NCBI GenBank assembly: GCA_024280155.1 | Contig: JAJRQQ010000044.1 | Span: 1-36,533, forward strand | From: Bacteroidota bacterium | Lineage (GTDB): Bacteria > Bacteroidota > Bacteroidia > Flavobacteriales_D > Crocinitomicaceae | Direction: 5' to 3' | DNA: 36,533 nucleotides | Shown here: positions 5,954-14,156 of the stretch, piece after piece | How the letters are laid out: each line of letters starts with the position of its first letter | Position numbering within the stretch: position 1 is the stretch's first letter | The notes under the pieces: generated by a model | What the model saw: only the letters and a program-made list of their open reading frames with translations | Databases searched by the model: none | What the model was told of the DNA's origin: nothing | Made by a program: the position numbers and the translations under genes

Positions 5954-7333
5954 TTATTTTACAATCAATCGTTTTGTTTCTCGAGAAACTTCATTGTAAA
6001 CATTGACGAAGTAAACTCCAGCATCTAATTGATGAAGATCAATGGTTGTGATACCTTGAAGTTGTTGACTGTTTATCAATACTTGTCCATTTACATTTGT
6101 AATTGAAACATTGAATTCTCCATCTTCAGGTAAACGAATAGAAACATTTTCTTGTGCTGGATTTGGATACATTTCATAGTCAATGGTTAATAGCTCGTCT
6201 AAGCTGACATTTCCTCCAGAGAATGACAAATCGTCAATTAAAAGTATAGAACCTGGGTTTTCACCAGAACGAACAAGGATTAAAATAGAATCGGGTGTGC
6301 CTGCAATTGTTAATGGAGCAGAAAAATTGGTGTAAGTGGATTGTGCAGTGAATGTTTCAGAATGAAATCCTATCGCTGAACCGCCTTGATAGAAAACGAT
6401 GCTTAATTCTCCATTGTCTCCATTGGCTTGCGTGTATTTGTATGAACCTGAAACTGTCGTAGGTGTTGCATTGTATGGGATATTAGCAAAAGCACCATTG
6501 TAAACATCAATTGCTCCCACAGAAAGATAAGCAACAATTGTATCGCCATCTCTTTCAAATGTCTGAAGTTTTGCAGCATAACTTCCTGAATTTACATCGG
6601 TTGATTTTGTGACATTCTCACTGTTGGTTCCTGTTAAAATGTAATTAATACTGTACCAAGCGTAAGGATTCTCCGTCATTTTATCTGACCAATTCTCAAA
6701 ACTATTGTTAGGAAGTGCCGTTTGTTCAACTCCACCTGATAATAATCTAATATTGTCTATTTGTGCCCATGAACTAGGTTGTGGTTTTAGACCACCATTA
6801 GGATCGCCTAAAATGAATCCGATGAATAATGAATCTTGTGCTTGATTCCCAACGGCAATAACACTTGTTGTCCACGTAGTTTGTGTTCCATAAAGGACAG
6901 GTTTGATTTGGAAGTCCACAGCATTACCATTCAAATAACGAATCATCAACAAGTTTAAAGTATCTCCTGCTTGTAAATCACCTTTAAAATCGCCCATAAA
7001 TGCTTCAAAATTATCAGAATAAGACACGCCTCCTTGAGGTCCATTACCATTTGGGTCAATAAACCCGTGATAAACATAACTCGTTATTGTATCTTGATCA
7101 TTAACGACAGCACAATTTAGTCTGGCAGAAAAATTCCCGTCATTTGCATCGGTTGATTTAGTTAATAATGCGTTTCCAGAAAATTCTAAATCGTTCGATG
7201 TTTTCCAGATGTCTGGATTCTCATAAACAGGTTCATTAATCCAAGTTTCAAATCCTCCGTTAACGATTTGCCCCAATTGAGCAAAAGATGTAATTCCAAT
7301 TAAAATAAATAAAAGTGTAAGTGATTTTTTCAT
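5954..7333 (-). CDS. T9SS-secreted protein with two carbohydrate-binding-like domains
   Basis: 459 residues: a signal peptide (cleavage after about SFAQ, residue 19), two related beta-rich modules and a T9SS type A sorting domain (about 384-459, EMYPNPAQENVSIRLP to GVYFVNVY). The modules start with VNGGFETW (about 24) and NNSFENW (about 208). Each has KSTD[AV]N.G..[SA]A[RK]L followed by a jelly-roll-like pattern ending in a Leu-rich IDD/IDN motif. This repeat pattern resembles carbohydrate-binding or PCMD-type domains of Bacteroidota surface proteins; the ligand is unknown. No catalytic motif was seen. It is 14 bases behind the repeat-protein gene and probably in the same operon as the ABC exporter. 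Confidence 0.75.
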   Translation of the reverse strand: MKKSLTLLFILIGITSFAQLGQIVNGGFETWINEPVYENPDIWKTSNDLEFSGNALLTKSTDANDGNFSARLNCAVVNDQDTITSYVYHGFIDPNGNGPQGGVSYSDNFEAFMGDFKGDLQAGDTLNLLMIRYLNGNAVDFQIKPVLYGTQTTWTTSVIAVGNQAQDSLFIGFILGDPNGGLKPQPSSWAQIDNIRLLSGGVEQTALPNNSFENWSDKMTENPYAWYSINYILTGTNSENVTKSTDVNSGSYAAKLQTFERDGDTIVAYLSVGAIDVYNGAFANIPYNATPTTVSGSYKYTQANGDNGELSIVFYQGGSAIGFHSETFTAQSTYTNFSAPLTIAGTPDSILILVRSGENPGSILLIDDLSFSGGNVSLDELLTIDYEMYPNPAQENVSIRLPEDGEFNVSITNVNGQVLINSQQLQGITTIDLHQLDAGVYFVNVYNEVSRETKRLIVK

Positions 7334-7347
7334 GATAGTAAAATGGG

Positions 7348-7827
7348 CTAATGATTAATAGATGTTAGTATAGCAATAAATACGCTGGCAAATTGTAAAT
7401 CGTTGGGTAATTCTTCAAAATCAACATCAATTTCCCATCGGTCAAATTCTCTCGAAAAAACCGTTCGCATAACTCCGTCCACATCTCCTGAAACTGTCCA
7501 GCGTTCTCTATCGTCATTAAATGTTGTTTCGATGCGAATACTTTTTCCGTAACCTTTGATAATCCATTCTTCGAAATCATTCGTGAATACGGTATGAATG
7601 GTTACGTCGTTTCCAATTCTCCATTGATTGAAGTCACTGTTAAATACAGACTGAATACGAAGGCCGTTATAAGTCCACTGGTTGTAATCGTCAATAAAAA
7701 CGGAACGTATAGATTCTCCATCGAATTGCCAACGCGAATAATCGTTTAAAAATGTTGTGCTCAATCGTTGACTGTATCCTGTAAAAGTACTCAAGACCAA
7801 AAGTAAGAAAATAAGTTTTTTTCTCAT
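7348..7827 (-). CDS. Secreted protein built of six short F-x-x-D/E-x-x-x-W repeats
   Basis: 159 residues. After a signal peptide (to about residue 19) almost the whole protein is six imperfect repeats of 18-24 residues, each with TTF/SVF/TVF, a D or E, and a Trp four residues after an aromatic or similar residue: STTFLNDYSRW, RSVFIDDYNQW, QSVFNSDFNQW, HTVFTNDFEEW, ETTFNDDRERW, RTVFSREFDRW. The spacing fits a small all-beta structure with one strand pair per repeat. I do not recognise the family. Its ATG overlaps the permease stop codon by one base (TAATG), so the two are translationally coupled, tying it to the exporter. Confidence 0.75.
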   Translation of the reverse strand: MRKKLIFLLLVLSTFTGYSQRLSTTFLNDYSRWQFDGESIRSVFIDDYNQWTYNGLRIQSVFNSDFNQWRIGNDVTIHTVFTNDFEEWIIKGYGKSIRIETTFNDDRERWTVSGDVDGVMRTVFSREFDRWEIDVDFEELPNDLQFASVFIAILTSINH

Positions 7828-9017
7828 TACACAATGATGTTGGTTTCTTTATCGAATTGCTTATAGGAAACAAAAACAGCAATCACAGCAATGATAATCA
7901 TGACAAGATAACTCAATCCAAGTAGAGAGTAATCCAATGTTCCTGCAATCAACTCTTTCGTAGAAAGAACAATGTTTACAACGGGAATTGAAGCAGTTAT
8001 TGCAGTTAATTTTATTCCAGGAAAGAACCCAATCATTGCGGGTAAAACAACGATTAAATTGATAGGAGTGATAATGCTTTGTGCTTCTTTGAAACTTTTG
8101 GCATATATCGCAACAGGTATCATTATTCCCGCAAAGAAAACGATGAGTGGAAACAAGAGACTAAAGAGTAAAAGAATGAATTTTGGACTTAGAATTTCAT
8201 GAACGATGTCCAATAAGGCAGCATCTTCAACCATATTGAATACTTCGATAGATAAAAATAATCCAAGCAATGCAGCTGTAGCCGCAAAGACACCAGAAAG
8301 GACAACGACTCCCATTTTTCCGAATAGAATTTGCCAACGAGCAACAGGAGTTGTAAGTAAGGTTTCAATTGTTCCTCTTTCTTTTTCTCCAGTAAATAAA
8401 TCAATGGCAGGGTACATGCAACCTAAAAATCCGAATGCAATGAAGATGTAAGGAAGAATTCCCCCAGCCAATTTTCCAATCATCTCTTTGGTTGAAGCAA
8501 CGTTTGAATACTTGGGAGTAATTGGAGTCAATTCTGAAACTTTCAAATTCATTTCGATGTATCTTTCTTGCAAAGCAATGTCTTCGATAACCGAAATATA
8601 TCTCTCGGCTCTTTCTCGCATTCCTTCTTCTGTTCCATTGAAAAATACGATTACTTGTGCAGGTTTTCTTTCCTTTAAATGAGTTTCAAAAGTTGGAGAA
8701 ACGAATAGACCAATTTGCAACGTATCAATTTGGATGGCTTTTTTTAACTCCGTAGAATCTTTGTAAAGAATGATTTCTTTTTTTCCTAATTGTTCTGGAA
8801 GATTTTCTAATTTTTCATAGAGGTAACCATTTTTTTCTCCGATGTACCCAATTTTCACGACTTTATTCGCTGCTTTCTCTTTGAACGAAGCAGATATTCC
8901 ACCAAAAACATTCAGGAGAACAGGGAAAATGAGAATTGGTATTACGAGCATCATCATTAATGTTCGTTTGTCACGCAATGTGTCGATTAGTTCTTTTTTG
9001 AAAATGGTAAATATCAT
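7827..9017 (-). CDS. ABC-2 type exporter permease, NatB-like
   Basis: 396 residues. The first hydrophobic helix (about 20-42, with DKRTLMMMLVIPILIFPVL) is followed by a large extracytoplasmic domain of about 130 residues and then five or six helices from about 175 onward. The segment TGEKERGTIETLLTTPVARWQI is characteristic of ABC-2/NatB permeases (amphipathic coupling region). It should pair with the ATPase encoded just upstream, whose 3' end it overlaps by four bases (ATGA). NatAB of Bacillus exports sodium, but substrates of homologues vary, so sodium export is only a possibility. The coupled downstream repeat protein hints at an envelope role. Confidence 0.88.
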   Translation of the reverse strand: MIFTIFKKELIDTLRDKRTLMMMLVIPILIFPVLLNVFGGISASFKEKAANKVVKIGYIGEKNGYLYEKLENLPEQLGKKEIILYKDSTELKKAIQIDTLQIGLFVSPTFETHLKERKPAQVIVFFNGTEEGMRERAERYISVIEDIALQERYIEMNLKVSELTPITPKYSNVASTKEMIGKLAGGILPYIFIAFGFLGCMYPAIDLFTGEKERGTIETLLTTPVARWQILFGKMGVVVLSGVFAATAALLGLFLSIEVFNMVEDAALLDIVHEILSPKFILLLFSLLFPLIVFFAGIMIPVAIYAKSFKEAQSIITPINLIVVLPAMIGFFPGIKLTAITASIPVVNIVLSTKELIAGTLDYSLLGLSYLVMIIIAVIAVFVSYKQFDKETNIIV

Positions 9018-9787
9018 GATTGGGCAGAATTAGATTTAACAATACGGATAAATTCTTCGGTGAGATTATCGCTTTGCATTTCTTTTTTGAACGAAGACAT
9101 TTCTCCATTGTAAAGCATTTTACCTTTGTGAATAATCGCTAAATCATCACAAAGTAAATCAACTTCGCTCATGATATGACTGGAGAAAATCACTGTTTTT
9201 CCATCATTTTTACAACTGCGAATGAGTTCGATGATATTTTCTGCGGTAATGACATCAAGACCACTGGTAGGTTCATCAAAAACCACAACTTCAGGGTCAT
9301 GAATCATTGTTCGACAAATGGATACTTTTTGTTTCATCCCCGTAGAAAGTTTTCCAATTCTTTTCCCTTGGAAATCGTGCATGTCTAATAAAGTATAGAG
9401 GTAATCTTTGCGTTCTTCAAATTCTTTTTTGGGAACATTGTAGAGGTCTGCAAAGTATTGAATTAATTCGTTGGGCGTCAATCGAGCGTATAATCCTGTA
9501 GAACCTGTTAGAAATCCGATTTTTTTTCGTGCTTCTCGAGGGTATTTAATTGCATCAACTCCTGCGATTGTAATTTCCCCACTTGTTGGTTTGAAAATGG
9601 TAGAAATCATTCTCAATGTCGTTGTTTTTCCAGCACCATTAGGTCCTAATAGTGAAAAAACACGTCCAGGTTGGCAGTTTAAACTAATTCCATCAACTGC
9701 AGTAGCAATAGAATCGGTAGTATTCAGTTCTTTGCGTTGTTGTTTTGAAAGGACGAATTCTTTTCTTAAATCTTTAATTTCAATCAT
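9014..9787 (-). CDS. ABC transporter ATP-binding protein, NatA-like
   Basis: 257 residues. All nucleotide-binding motifs are intact: Walker A GPNGAGKT (48-55), signature LSTGMKQK (147-154), Walker B VVVFDEPTSGLD (167-178) and a switch His in SSHIMSEVD. The sequence around these motifs fits the NatA/ABC-2 export branch. A dimer should power the permease encoded by the next gene, which it overlaps by four bases. A run TATATTCG lies upstream but lacks a good -33 partner, so the promoter is unsettled. Confidence 0.92.
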   Translation of the reverse strand: MIEIKDLRKEFVLSKQQRKELNTTDSIATAVDGISLNCQPGRVFSLLGPNGAGKTTTLRMISTIFKPTSGEITIAGVDAIKYPREARKKIGFLTGSTGLYARLTPNELIQYFADLYNVPKKEFEERKDYLYTLLDMHDFQGKRIGKLSTGMKQKVSICRTMIHDPEVVVFDEPTSGLDVITAENIIELIRSCKNDGKTVIFSSHIMSEVDLLCDDLAIIHKGKMLYNGEMSSFKKEMQSDNLTEEFIRIVKSNSAQS

Positions 9788-9851
9788 TCGTGGGTATTTT
9801 GAACGAATATACGAGAATGATTGGATTTAACGAAAAATGAGGACTGAAAAT

Positions 9852-9883
9852 TTGTATGGCCAGGTCGTAACCTGTCCATACAA
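9852..9883 (-). terminator. Terminator hairpin after the lipoprotein gene
   Basis: 14 positions pair with one C-T mismatch (9852-9865 with 9870-9883) around loop CGTA. It begins eight bases after the stop of the minus-strand lipoprotein gene and before the ABC ATPase start. The arm ACCTGTCCATAC is nearly the same as in the hairpin at 1014-1058. Confidence 0.7.
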
Positions 9884-9890
9884 TATAAAA

Positions 9891-10343
9891 TTATTCAAAA
9901 TAATCACCAAAAACGACAATCTCCGATTTTAACTCACCATCGATTTTAGTCAATTCTGCTATATCGGTTGATTTTTTTAAATCTTTACTTAAATCAATGA
10001 AAGGCACCAACCATTTGTGTAGTTCATCATGCGCTTGACCTTTCATGGTGCAGTTAGATGTTAATTCATCGATGAGGTTAGAAAGCGTTTTTGAATAAGT
10101 TTGGTATTCTTCGATTGTGTTTCCTTGAAAAGATTGAACCTCATTTGCAATCTGCTGAACGATAATCATCATTCCTTCATCCACTTTCCATTTTTCACCA
10201 TTGATGAGTTCAATATCGTGAGGTAAGGATATTGTTTCTGTTATTGCTTCTTGCTCAGTTTGATGTTTAACTTCTTCTTCCTTATCAGAAGTACATGATG
10301 ATAACACGATTAAAGCGCTGAATGTGAAATATAATATTTTCAT
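9891..10343 (-). CDS. Hypothetical lipoprotein
   Basis: 150 residues. A signal peptide ends in the lipobox VLSSC (Cys17), followed by an acidic linker (about 18-40) and a helical domain. A conserved-looking SNCTMKGQAHDELHKWLVPF (about 95-114) has one Cys and two His that could bind a metal or heme; this is inference from residue type only. The gene's ATG overlaps the stop of the upstream membrane-protein gene by one base (TAATG), so the two form a coupled pair. Family not identified. Confidence 0.7.
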   Translation of the reverse strand: MKILYFTFSALIVLSSCTSDKEEEVKHQTEQEAITETISLPHDIELINGEKWKVDEGMMIIVQQIANEVQSFQGNTIEEYQTYSKTLSNLIDELTSNCTMKGQAHDELHKWLVPFIDLSKDLKKSTDIAELTKIDGELKSEIVVFGDYFE

Positions 10344-10750
10344 TATTTGTTTATTTTTAATCTGTAAAATTCAATTCCTAACCAAATTACCGAAGTGGTC
10401 ATTGCAATCGCTCCTATTAAAACGAAAATCGGAGGTAAACCTAAGTATATTTCTGCTAAAATACCTAAAGGCATTAGAATACCAATGATTGAGAGTGTAG
10501 AAATTTTGGAAGTGTTCTTCAAATCGTTTCTAAAATGCAACAATAGAAAACCGATTAGAATATTTAAAAAAGCAAATAAATTCCCGTGCACATGTGCAAG
10601 GCGAGATTCAAAATGCTTGCCTGTCGAGTAGGATTCTATCCATGCTAATTTATCAGGTGCAAAATCTCTTAAGTAAATTAATAAAAATCCATACAACATG
10701 AATAATCCCATTACTAAAAAACCGATTGATATGTTTAATTTCCCCTTCAT
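10343..10750 (-). CDS. Small four-helix membrane protein
   Basis: 135 residues with four predicted membrane helices (about 8-27, 53-72, 83-101, 107-127). The second helix begins with RLAHVHGNLFAFLNILIG; the paired His residues recall heme or metal sites in respiratory membrane proteins, but similarity stops at that motif. It is first in a two-gene operon with a lipoprotein whose soluble domain also has a Cys/His cluster, suggesting they work together in the envelope. A strong promoter with an overlapping 18-bp dyad lies just upstream, so expression is probably repressor-controlled. Confidence 0.72.
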   Translation of the reverse strand: MKGKLNISIGFLVMGLFMLYGFLLIYLRDFAPDKLAWIESYSTGKHFESRLAHVHGNLFAFLNILIGFLLLHFRNDLKNTSKISTLSIIGILMPLGILAEIYLGLPPIFVLIGAIAMTTSVIWLGIEFYRLKINK

Positions 10751-10760
10751 AATATTATAC

Positions 10761-10807
10761 TGTTAGTGCTTACTAACAAAAGTATGGTTTTTTTTCTGGT
10801 TGAGCAA
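10761..10807 (-). promoter_or_regulatory. Bacteroidota-type promoter with overlapping operator dyad
   Basis: On the minus strand TTG (10807-10805) is followed after exactly 20 bases by TACTTTTG (10784-10777), matching TTG-N19/20-TAnnTTTG. A perfect dyad TGTTAGT-N4-ACTAACA (10761-10778) overlaps the end of the -7 box and the start-site region. That is where a repressor of TetR type would block transcription. The regulator is not encoded nearby, and the TetR assignment rests only on the dyad's form. Confidence 0.65.
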
Positions 10808-10820
10808 ATGAAATTGAAAA

Positions 10821-11860
10821 TTATTTTTTGCCTTTATCTAGACTAAATGTAAAGGTAGAGCCCACATCAATTGTACTTCTTACATTTATGGTTTGACCGT
10901 GTTTTTCGATGATGTGTTTAACGATTGCAAGTCCGAGACCAGTACCTCCTTTTACTCGGTTTCTACTTTTTTCTACACGGTAGAATCGTTCAAACAAACG
11001 TGCAACATCTTTTTCTTCGATACCAATACCATCATCAGAAACCTCAACCGTTACGATGTCATTCATGGAGTAAAAACGTATAGATGTTGTTCCATTTCTT
11101 TGCCGTAATTGATCGAATTATTGATGAGGTTGGTTAGAACCTGTGAGATTTTCCCTTTATCCGCTTCAACCCATACCGAATCAAAATTTTTGGCTAAAAT
11201 AAGGTGGATGTTTCGCTTCTTCGCTTTTATTTCTATTGATTCAATGACATCTTTCACTAACTCGGTAATATCAAAATTAGAAATGTCTAACTTTATTTGG
11301 TTGACTTCCATTTTAGAAATGTCGTCTAAATCATCCAAGATAAGGGTCATTCTTTCAGTTGCCTTTGATGCTCTTTCTAGAAATTTACGGTTGATTTCTT
11401 CATCTTCTAATCCTCCATCTAAAAGTGTTAAAATGTATCCTTGAATAGAGAATACAGGTGTTTTTAATTCGTGGGCAAGATTGCCTAAGAATTCTTTTCT
11501 AAATTCTTCTTGCTCTTTTAGTTTAGAAATCTCTTTACTTTTTTGTTCTACCCATTCTTTGGTTTCTTTTTCTGCAACCTCAATTACATTTTCTGTCATA
11601 CTATAACTTGAAACATAATCATGTCGAAATTTTCCTTTTCGAATGGAACGATATAGGATTTTTAATTTCTCAGCGATAAAAAATTTGATTAGAACAAAGA
11701 AAATAATAAATGAAAATAATCCAATTAGAAAAGGTATTGTAAAGGCAATGAGGGCATCAATTTCATTGCTTACGTATAGAAAGAAAAAAACAATATAGCA
11801 CAGTACAGTTATTAATGCACTTCCTCCGAGGACGATATATATGGGTTTTGTATTCTTCAC
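10821..11860 (-). pseudogene. Sensor histidine kinase, PhoR-like, single-base frameshift
   Basis: One kinase gene split into two frames. The first (11860 down to 11063) has two membrane helices (about 10-32 and 38-62), a HisKA domain with phospho-accepting His130 in FLGNLAHELKTPVFSIQGY, and the N box NLINNSINYGKE. It then runs into a short out-of-frame tail. The second frame (to 10821) supplies the G1 box VSDDGIGIEEKD, F box and G2 box GGTGLGLAIV. One base missing in the run at 11095-11097 explains the break: an extra A on the coding strand would restore GKENGTTSIRFYSMNDIV. As read, ATP-binding is lost and the kinase would be inactive. It overlaps the regulator gene by four bases. Confidence 0.85.
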
Positions 11861-12528
11861 GCTTCTTGAAAAGTGTATCCTACACCTTTTATAGTGCGAA
11901 TATACGAATTCCCCAGCTTTTCTCTCAATTTACGTATATGAACATCGATTGTCCTTTCTCCTACAATGGTTTCATTCCCCCAAATTAAATTCATGATTTG
12001 GTCACGCGTATAGACTTTCCCTGGTTTACTAGAAAGCAAATCCAATAGTTCGAATTCTTTTTTAGGGAGAATGGTGTCTTCTCCATGTATCTTTACCGTA
12101 TATTTTTCTCGATTGATAACAATATTTGATTCTTGTGCCTTTTCAACCGCAATTCTTCTTAGCAATGCTTCTACTTTGTTGATTAACAATCGAGGACGTA
12201 TCGGTTTTGAGATATAATCATCTGCACCGGCTTTCAATCCTGCAATCTGCGAATAATCTTCCGAACGTGAAGATAGAAAAGTAATCAAAGGTTGTACAAT
12301 GTTTAGTTCATTGCGAATAATTTGGCAGGTTTCAATACCATCCATTTCTGGCATCATTAAATCAACAATAACTAAGTTAGGACTGATGTTTTTAGTCATT
12401 TCAACACCTTCTAAACCATTTTTAGCTGTATAGACTTTGTATCCTTCTTTCTTTAAATTATATGAAACGAAATCGAGAATATCTTCCTCGTCATCTATAA
12501 TTAATATTGTGTAGTTACTATTTTTCAT
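11857..12528 (-). CDS. Response regulator, OmpR/PhoB type
   Basis: 223 residues. The receiver domain (about 5-125) has the acidic pair in IIDDEED, phospho-accepting Asp56 (VIVDLMMPEMDG) and the conserved Lys108 (YISKPIRP). The winged-helix DNA-binding domain (about 130-222) includes KKEFELLDLL and the recognition segment ERTIDVHIRKLREKLG. It is the cognate partner of the adjacent histidine kinase, sharing ATGA at the junction. The arrangement and domain order match PhoB/PhoP phosphate-starvation regulators, but other OmpR regulators look alike. A direct-repeat site with an 11-bp period lies 45-72 bases upstream of its start, so it may control itself. Confidence 0.9.
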   Translation of the reverse strand: MKNSNYTILIIDDEEDILDFVSYNLKKEGYKVYTAKNGLEGVEMTKNISPNLVIVDLMMPEMDGIETCQIIRNELNIVQPLITFLSSRSEDYSQIAGLKAGADDYISKPIRPRLLINKVEALLRRIAVEKAQESNIVINREKYTVKIHGEDTILPKKEFELLDLLSSKPGKVYTRDQIMNLIWGNETIVGERTIDVHIRKLREKLGNSYIRTIKGVGYTFQEA

Positions 12529-12572
12529 GCTTTTTACTTTGAAACAAAGATAGGTTGAAATACCCCCCGCAA

Positions 12573-12600
12573 TGTTATACTAATGTTATGAAATTGTAAT
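12573..12600. promoter_or_regulatory. Pho-box-like direct repeat, three units with an 11-bp period
   Basis: TGTTAT at 12573, TGTTAT at 12584 and TGTAAT at 12595 begin exactly 11 bases apart. Direct repeats of this spacing are the binding form of PhoB/PhoP-type winged-helix regulators. The site lies between the divergent regulator gene and the beta-helix lipoprotein gene, so it could govern both. No further unit in phase was seen on either side. Confidence 0.55.
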
Positions 12601-12774
12601 CATATAAGGTGTGAAAATCAAATGAGTTTTTTTAAGCAGGACACAATTAGGAGAACTCTTAACGTAGGGGTAACATAAGTTTATTCTATTCATAAAAGTA
12701 AGAATACATCAATCGTGTAGAAAGTTCAGAGATTTGTACCAACAAAAAAGATAAAAAAATAAACTTTTAGAAAG

Positions 12775-14085
12775 ATGAAAAAAGTAAACAAAATGAAATT
12801 AGGTGTAGCGGTATTAGCAGCATCTTTGATGGTAGGTACAGTTTCTTGTAAAAAGGAAGGTTGTACAGATTCTTCAGCAGTTAATTACAGTGATAGTGCA
12901 GAGAAAGACGATGGTTCATGTGAATATGCAACAACAGCGAATAACAATATCGTTGTTTCAGGTTCAATTACAGCCAATACAACATGGACAGCTGATAAGA
13001 TATATGAGTTATCAGGAAAAGTCGTTGTTGGGAATGGAATTACATTAACAATAGAAGCTGGGACAATTATAAAAGGGAGAACAGGGACAGGAACTTTAGC
13101 TTCTGCACTGATTATTGCTCAAGGAGGAAAAATTAATGCAGTTGGAACAGCAACTCAACCAATTATCTTTACATCAGTATTGGATAATATTCAAGTAGGT
13201 CAATTCTCAGGAACAAATCTTGACGAAAATGACAATGGAAAATGGGGTGGAGTTATTATCTTAGGTAAAGCACCTATTTCAGCACAGAACGGAGATGTTC
13301 TTTCTCAAATAGAAGGGATTCCAGTTACAGATGCTTTTGGAGCATTTGGAGGTTCTGATGCAGCTGATAATTCTGGGATATTTAGTTATGTTTCGATTCG
13401 TCATGGTGGAGCCTTGATTGGTGCAGGAAACGAAATCAATGGTTTAACTCTTGGTGGTGTTGGAACAGGAACAATCATTTCAAACATCGAAGTTGTTGCA
13501 AATTTAGACGATGGAATTGAATTCTTCGGAGGAACAGTAAATGTTACAAATGCAATCGTTGGTTTTCAAGGAGATGATGGACTTGATATTGACATGAACT
13601 ATTCAGGTACAGTGGATAATTTCATCGTAGTAAACGGGATGTCATCTGATGAAGCATTAGAAATTGATGGGCCAGAAGGGATAACGAACATCACGGGAAT
13701 GTTTACATTGATAAATGGTAATTGTTATGATTCGAATGGTCAACCAGCGCGAACAGATTTTAAATCGAAAGCGCAAGGAACTGTAACGAATGTGAAGTTT
13801 GGAACAGCACAAATAAGAGCAAGTTTTCAATCGGATTGTTCAACAGTAAAAGAAGATGCATTCTCATATTACACCAATGTATCTCCAACTTTAGTTATTA
13901 ACGGAGAATATACTGCGGTTACTGTTTATACAGGGTCAATAGATAACACATCTAATACTTGTCCAGTTTCAGCTACAGATCAAACAACAGCAGAAACGAT
14001 TCGAGTAAACTCTCAAACTACTATCACACCAGTTGATGCTACAACTTTTTCATGGACCTGGATGTCAGTGAAAGGGAAAATGTAA
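12775..14085 (+). CDS. Beta-helix-type surface lipoprotein
   Basis: 436 residues. The signal peptide ends in a lipobox (GTVSC, Cys25). A short motif CTDSSAVNYSDSAEKDDGSC (30-49), of a type seen in Bacteroidota exoproteins, is followed by a long region of Gly/Asn-rich short strands (about 58-400; for example GNGITLTIEAGTIIKG and DDGIEFFGG), typical of a right-handed parallel beta-helix. It has no T9SS tail. The next gene is a TonB-dependent receptor and the flanking regulators are PhoB-like, so this may be the surface partner of an importer induced by nutrient (perhaps phosphate) limitation. That role is inferred from context; no enzyme motif was found. Confidence 0.75.
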   Translation: MKKVNKMKLGVAVLAASLMVGTVSCKKEGCTDSSAVNYSDSAEKDDGSCEYATTANNNIVVSGSITANTTWTADKIYELSGKVVVGNGITLTIEAGTIIKGRTGTGTLASALIIAQGGKINAVGTATQPIIFTSVLDNIQVGQFSGTNLDENDNGKWGGVIILGKAPISAQNGDVLSQIEGIPVTDAFGAFGGSDAADNSGIFSYVSIRHGGALIGAGNEINGLTLGGVGTGTIISNIEVVANLDDGIEFFGGTVNVTNAIVGFQGDDGLDIDMNYSGTVDNFIVVNGMSSDEALEIDGPEGITNITGMFTLINGNCYDSNGQPARTDFKSKAQGTVTNVKFGTAQIRASFQSDCSTVKEDAFSYYTNVSPTLVINGEYTAVTVYTGSIDNTSNTCPVSATDQTTAETIRVNSQTTITPVDATTFSWTWMSVKGKM

Positions 14086-14111
14086 AAAACAAGAATTAAA
14101 AATAATGAAAT

Positions 14112-14133
14112 ACCTGCCGATAATTCGGTGGGT
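14112..14133 (+). terminator. Hairpin between lipoprotein and receptor genes, possible attenuator
   Basis: ACCTGCCGA (14112-14120) pairs with TCGGTGGGT (14125-14133), with two G-T wobbles and loop TAAT. Only a weak T stretch follows. It may reduce read-through from the lipoprotein gene into the receptor gene rather than stop it. Confidence 0.45.
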
Positions 14134-14156
14134 GTTTCTTATAAAATTGAATTGAA

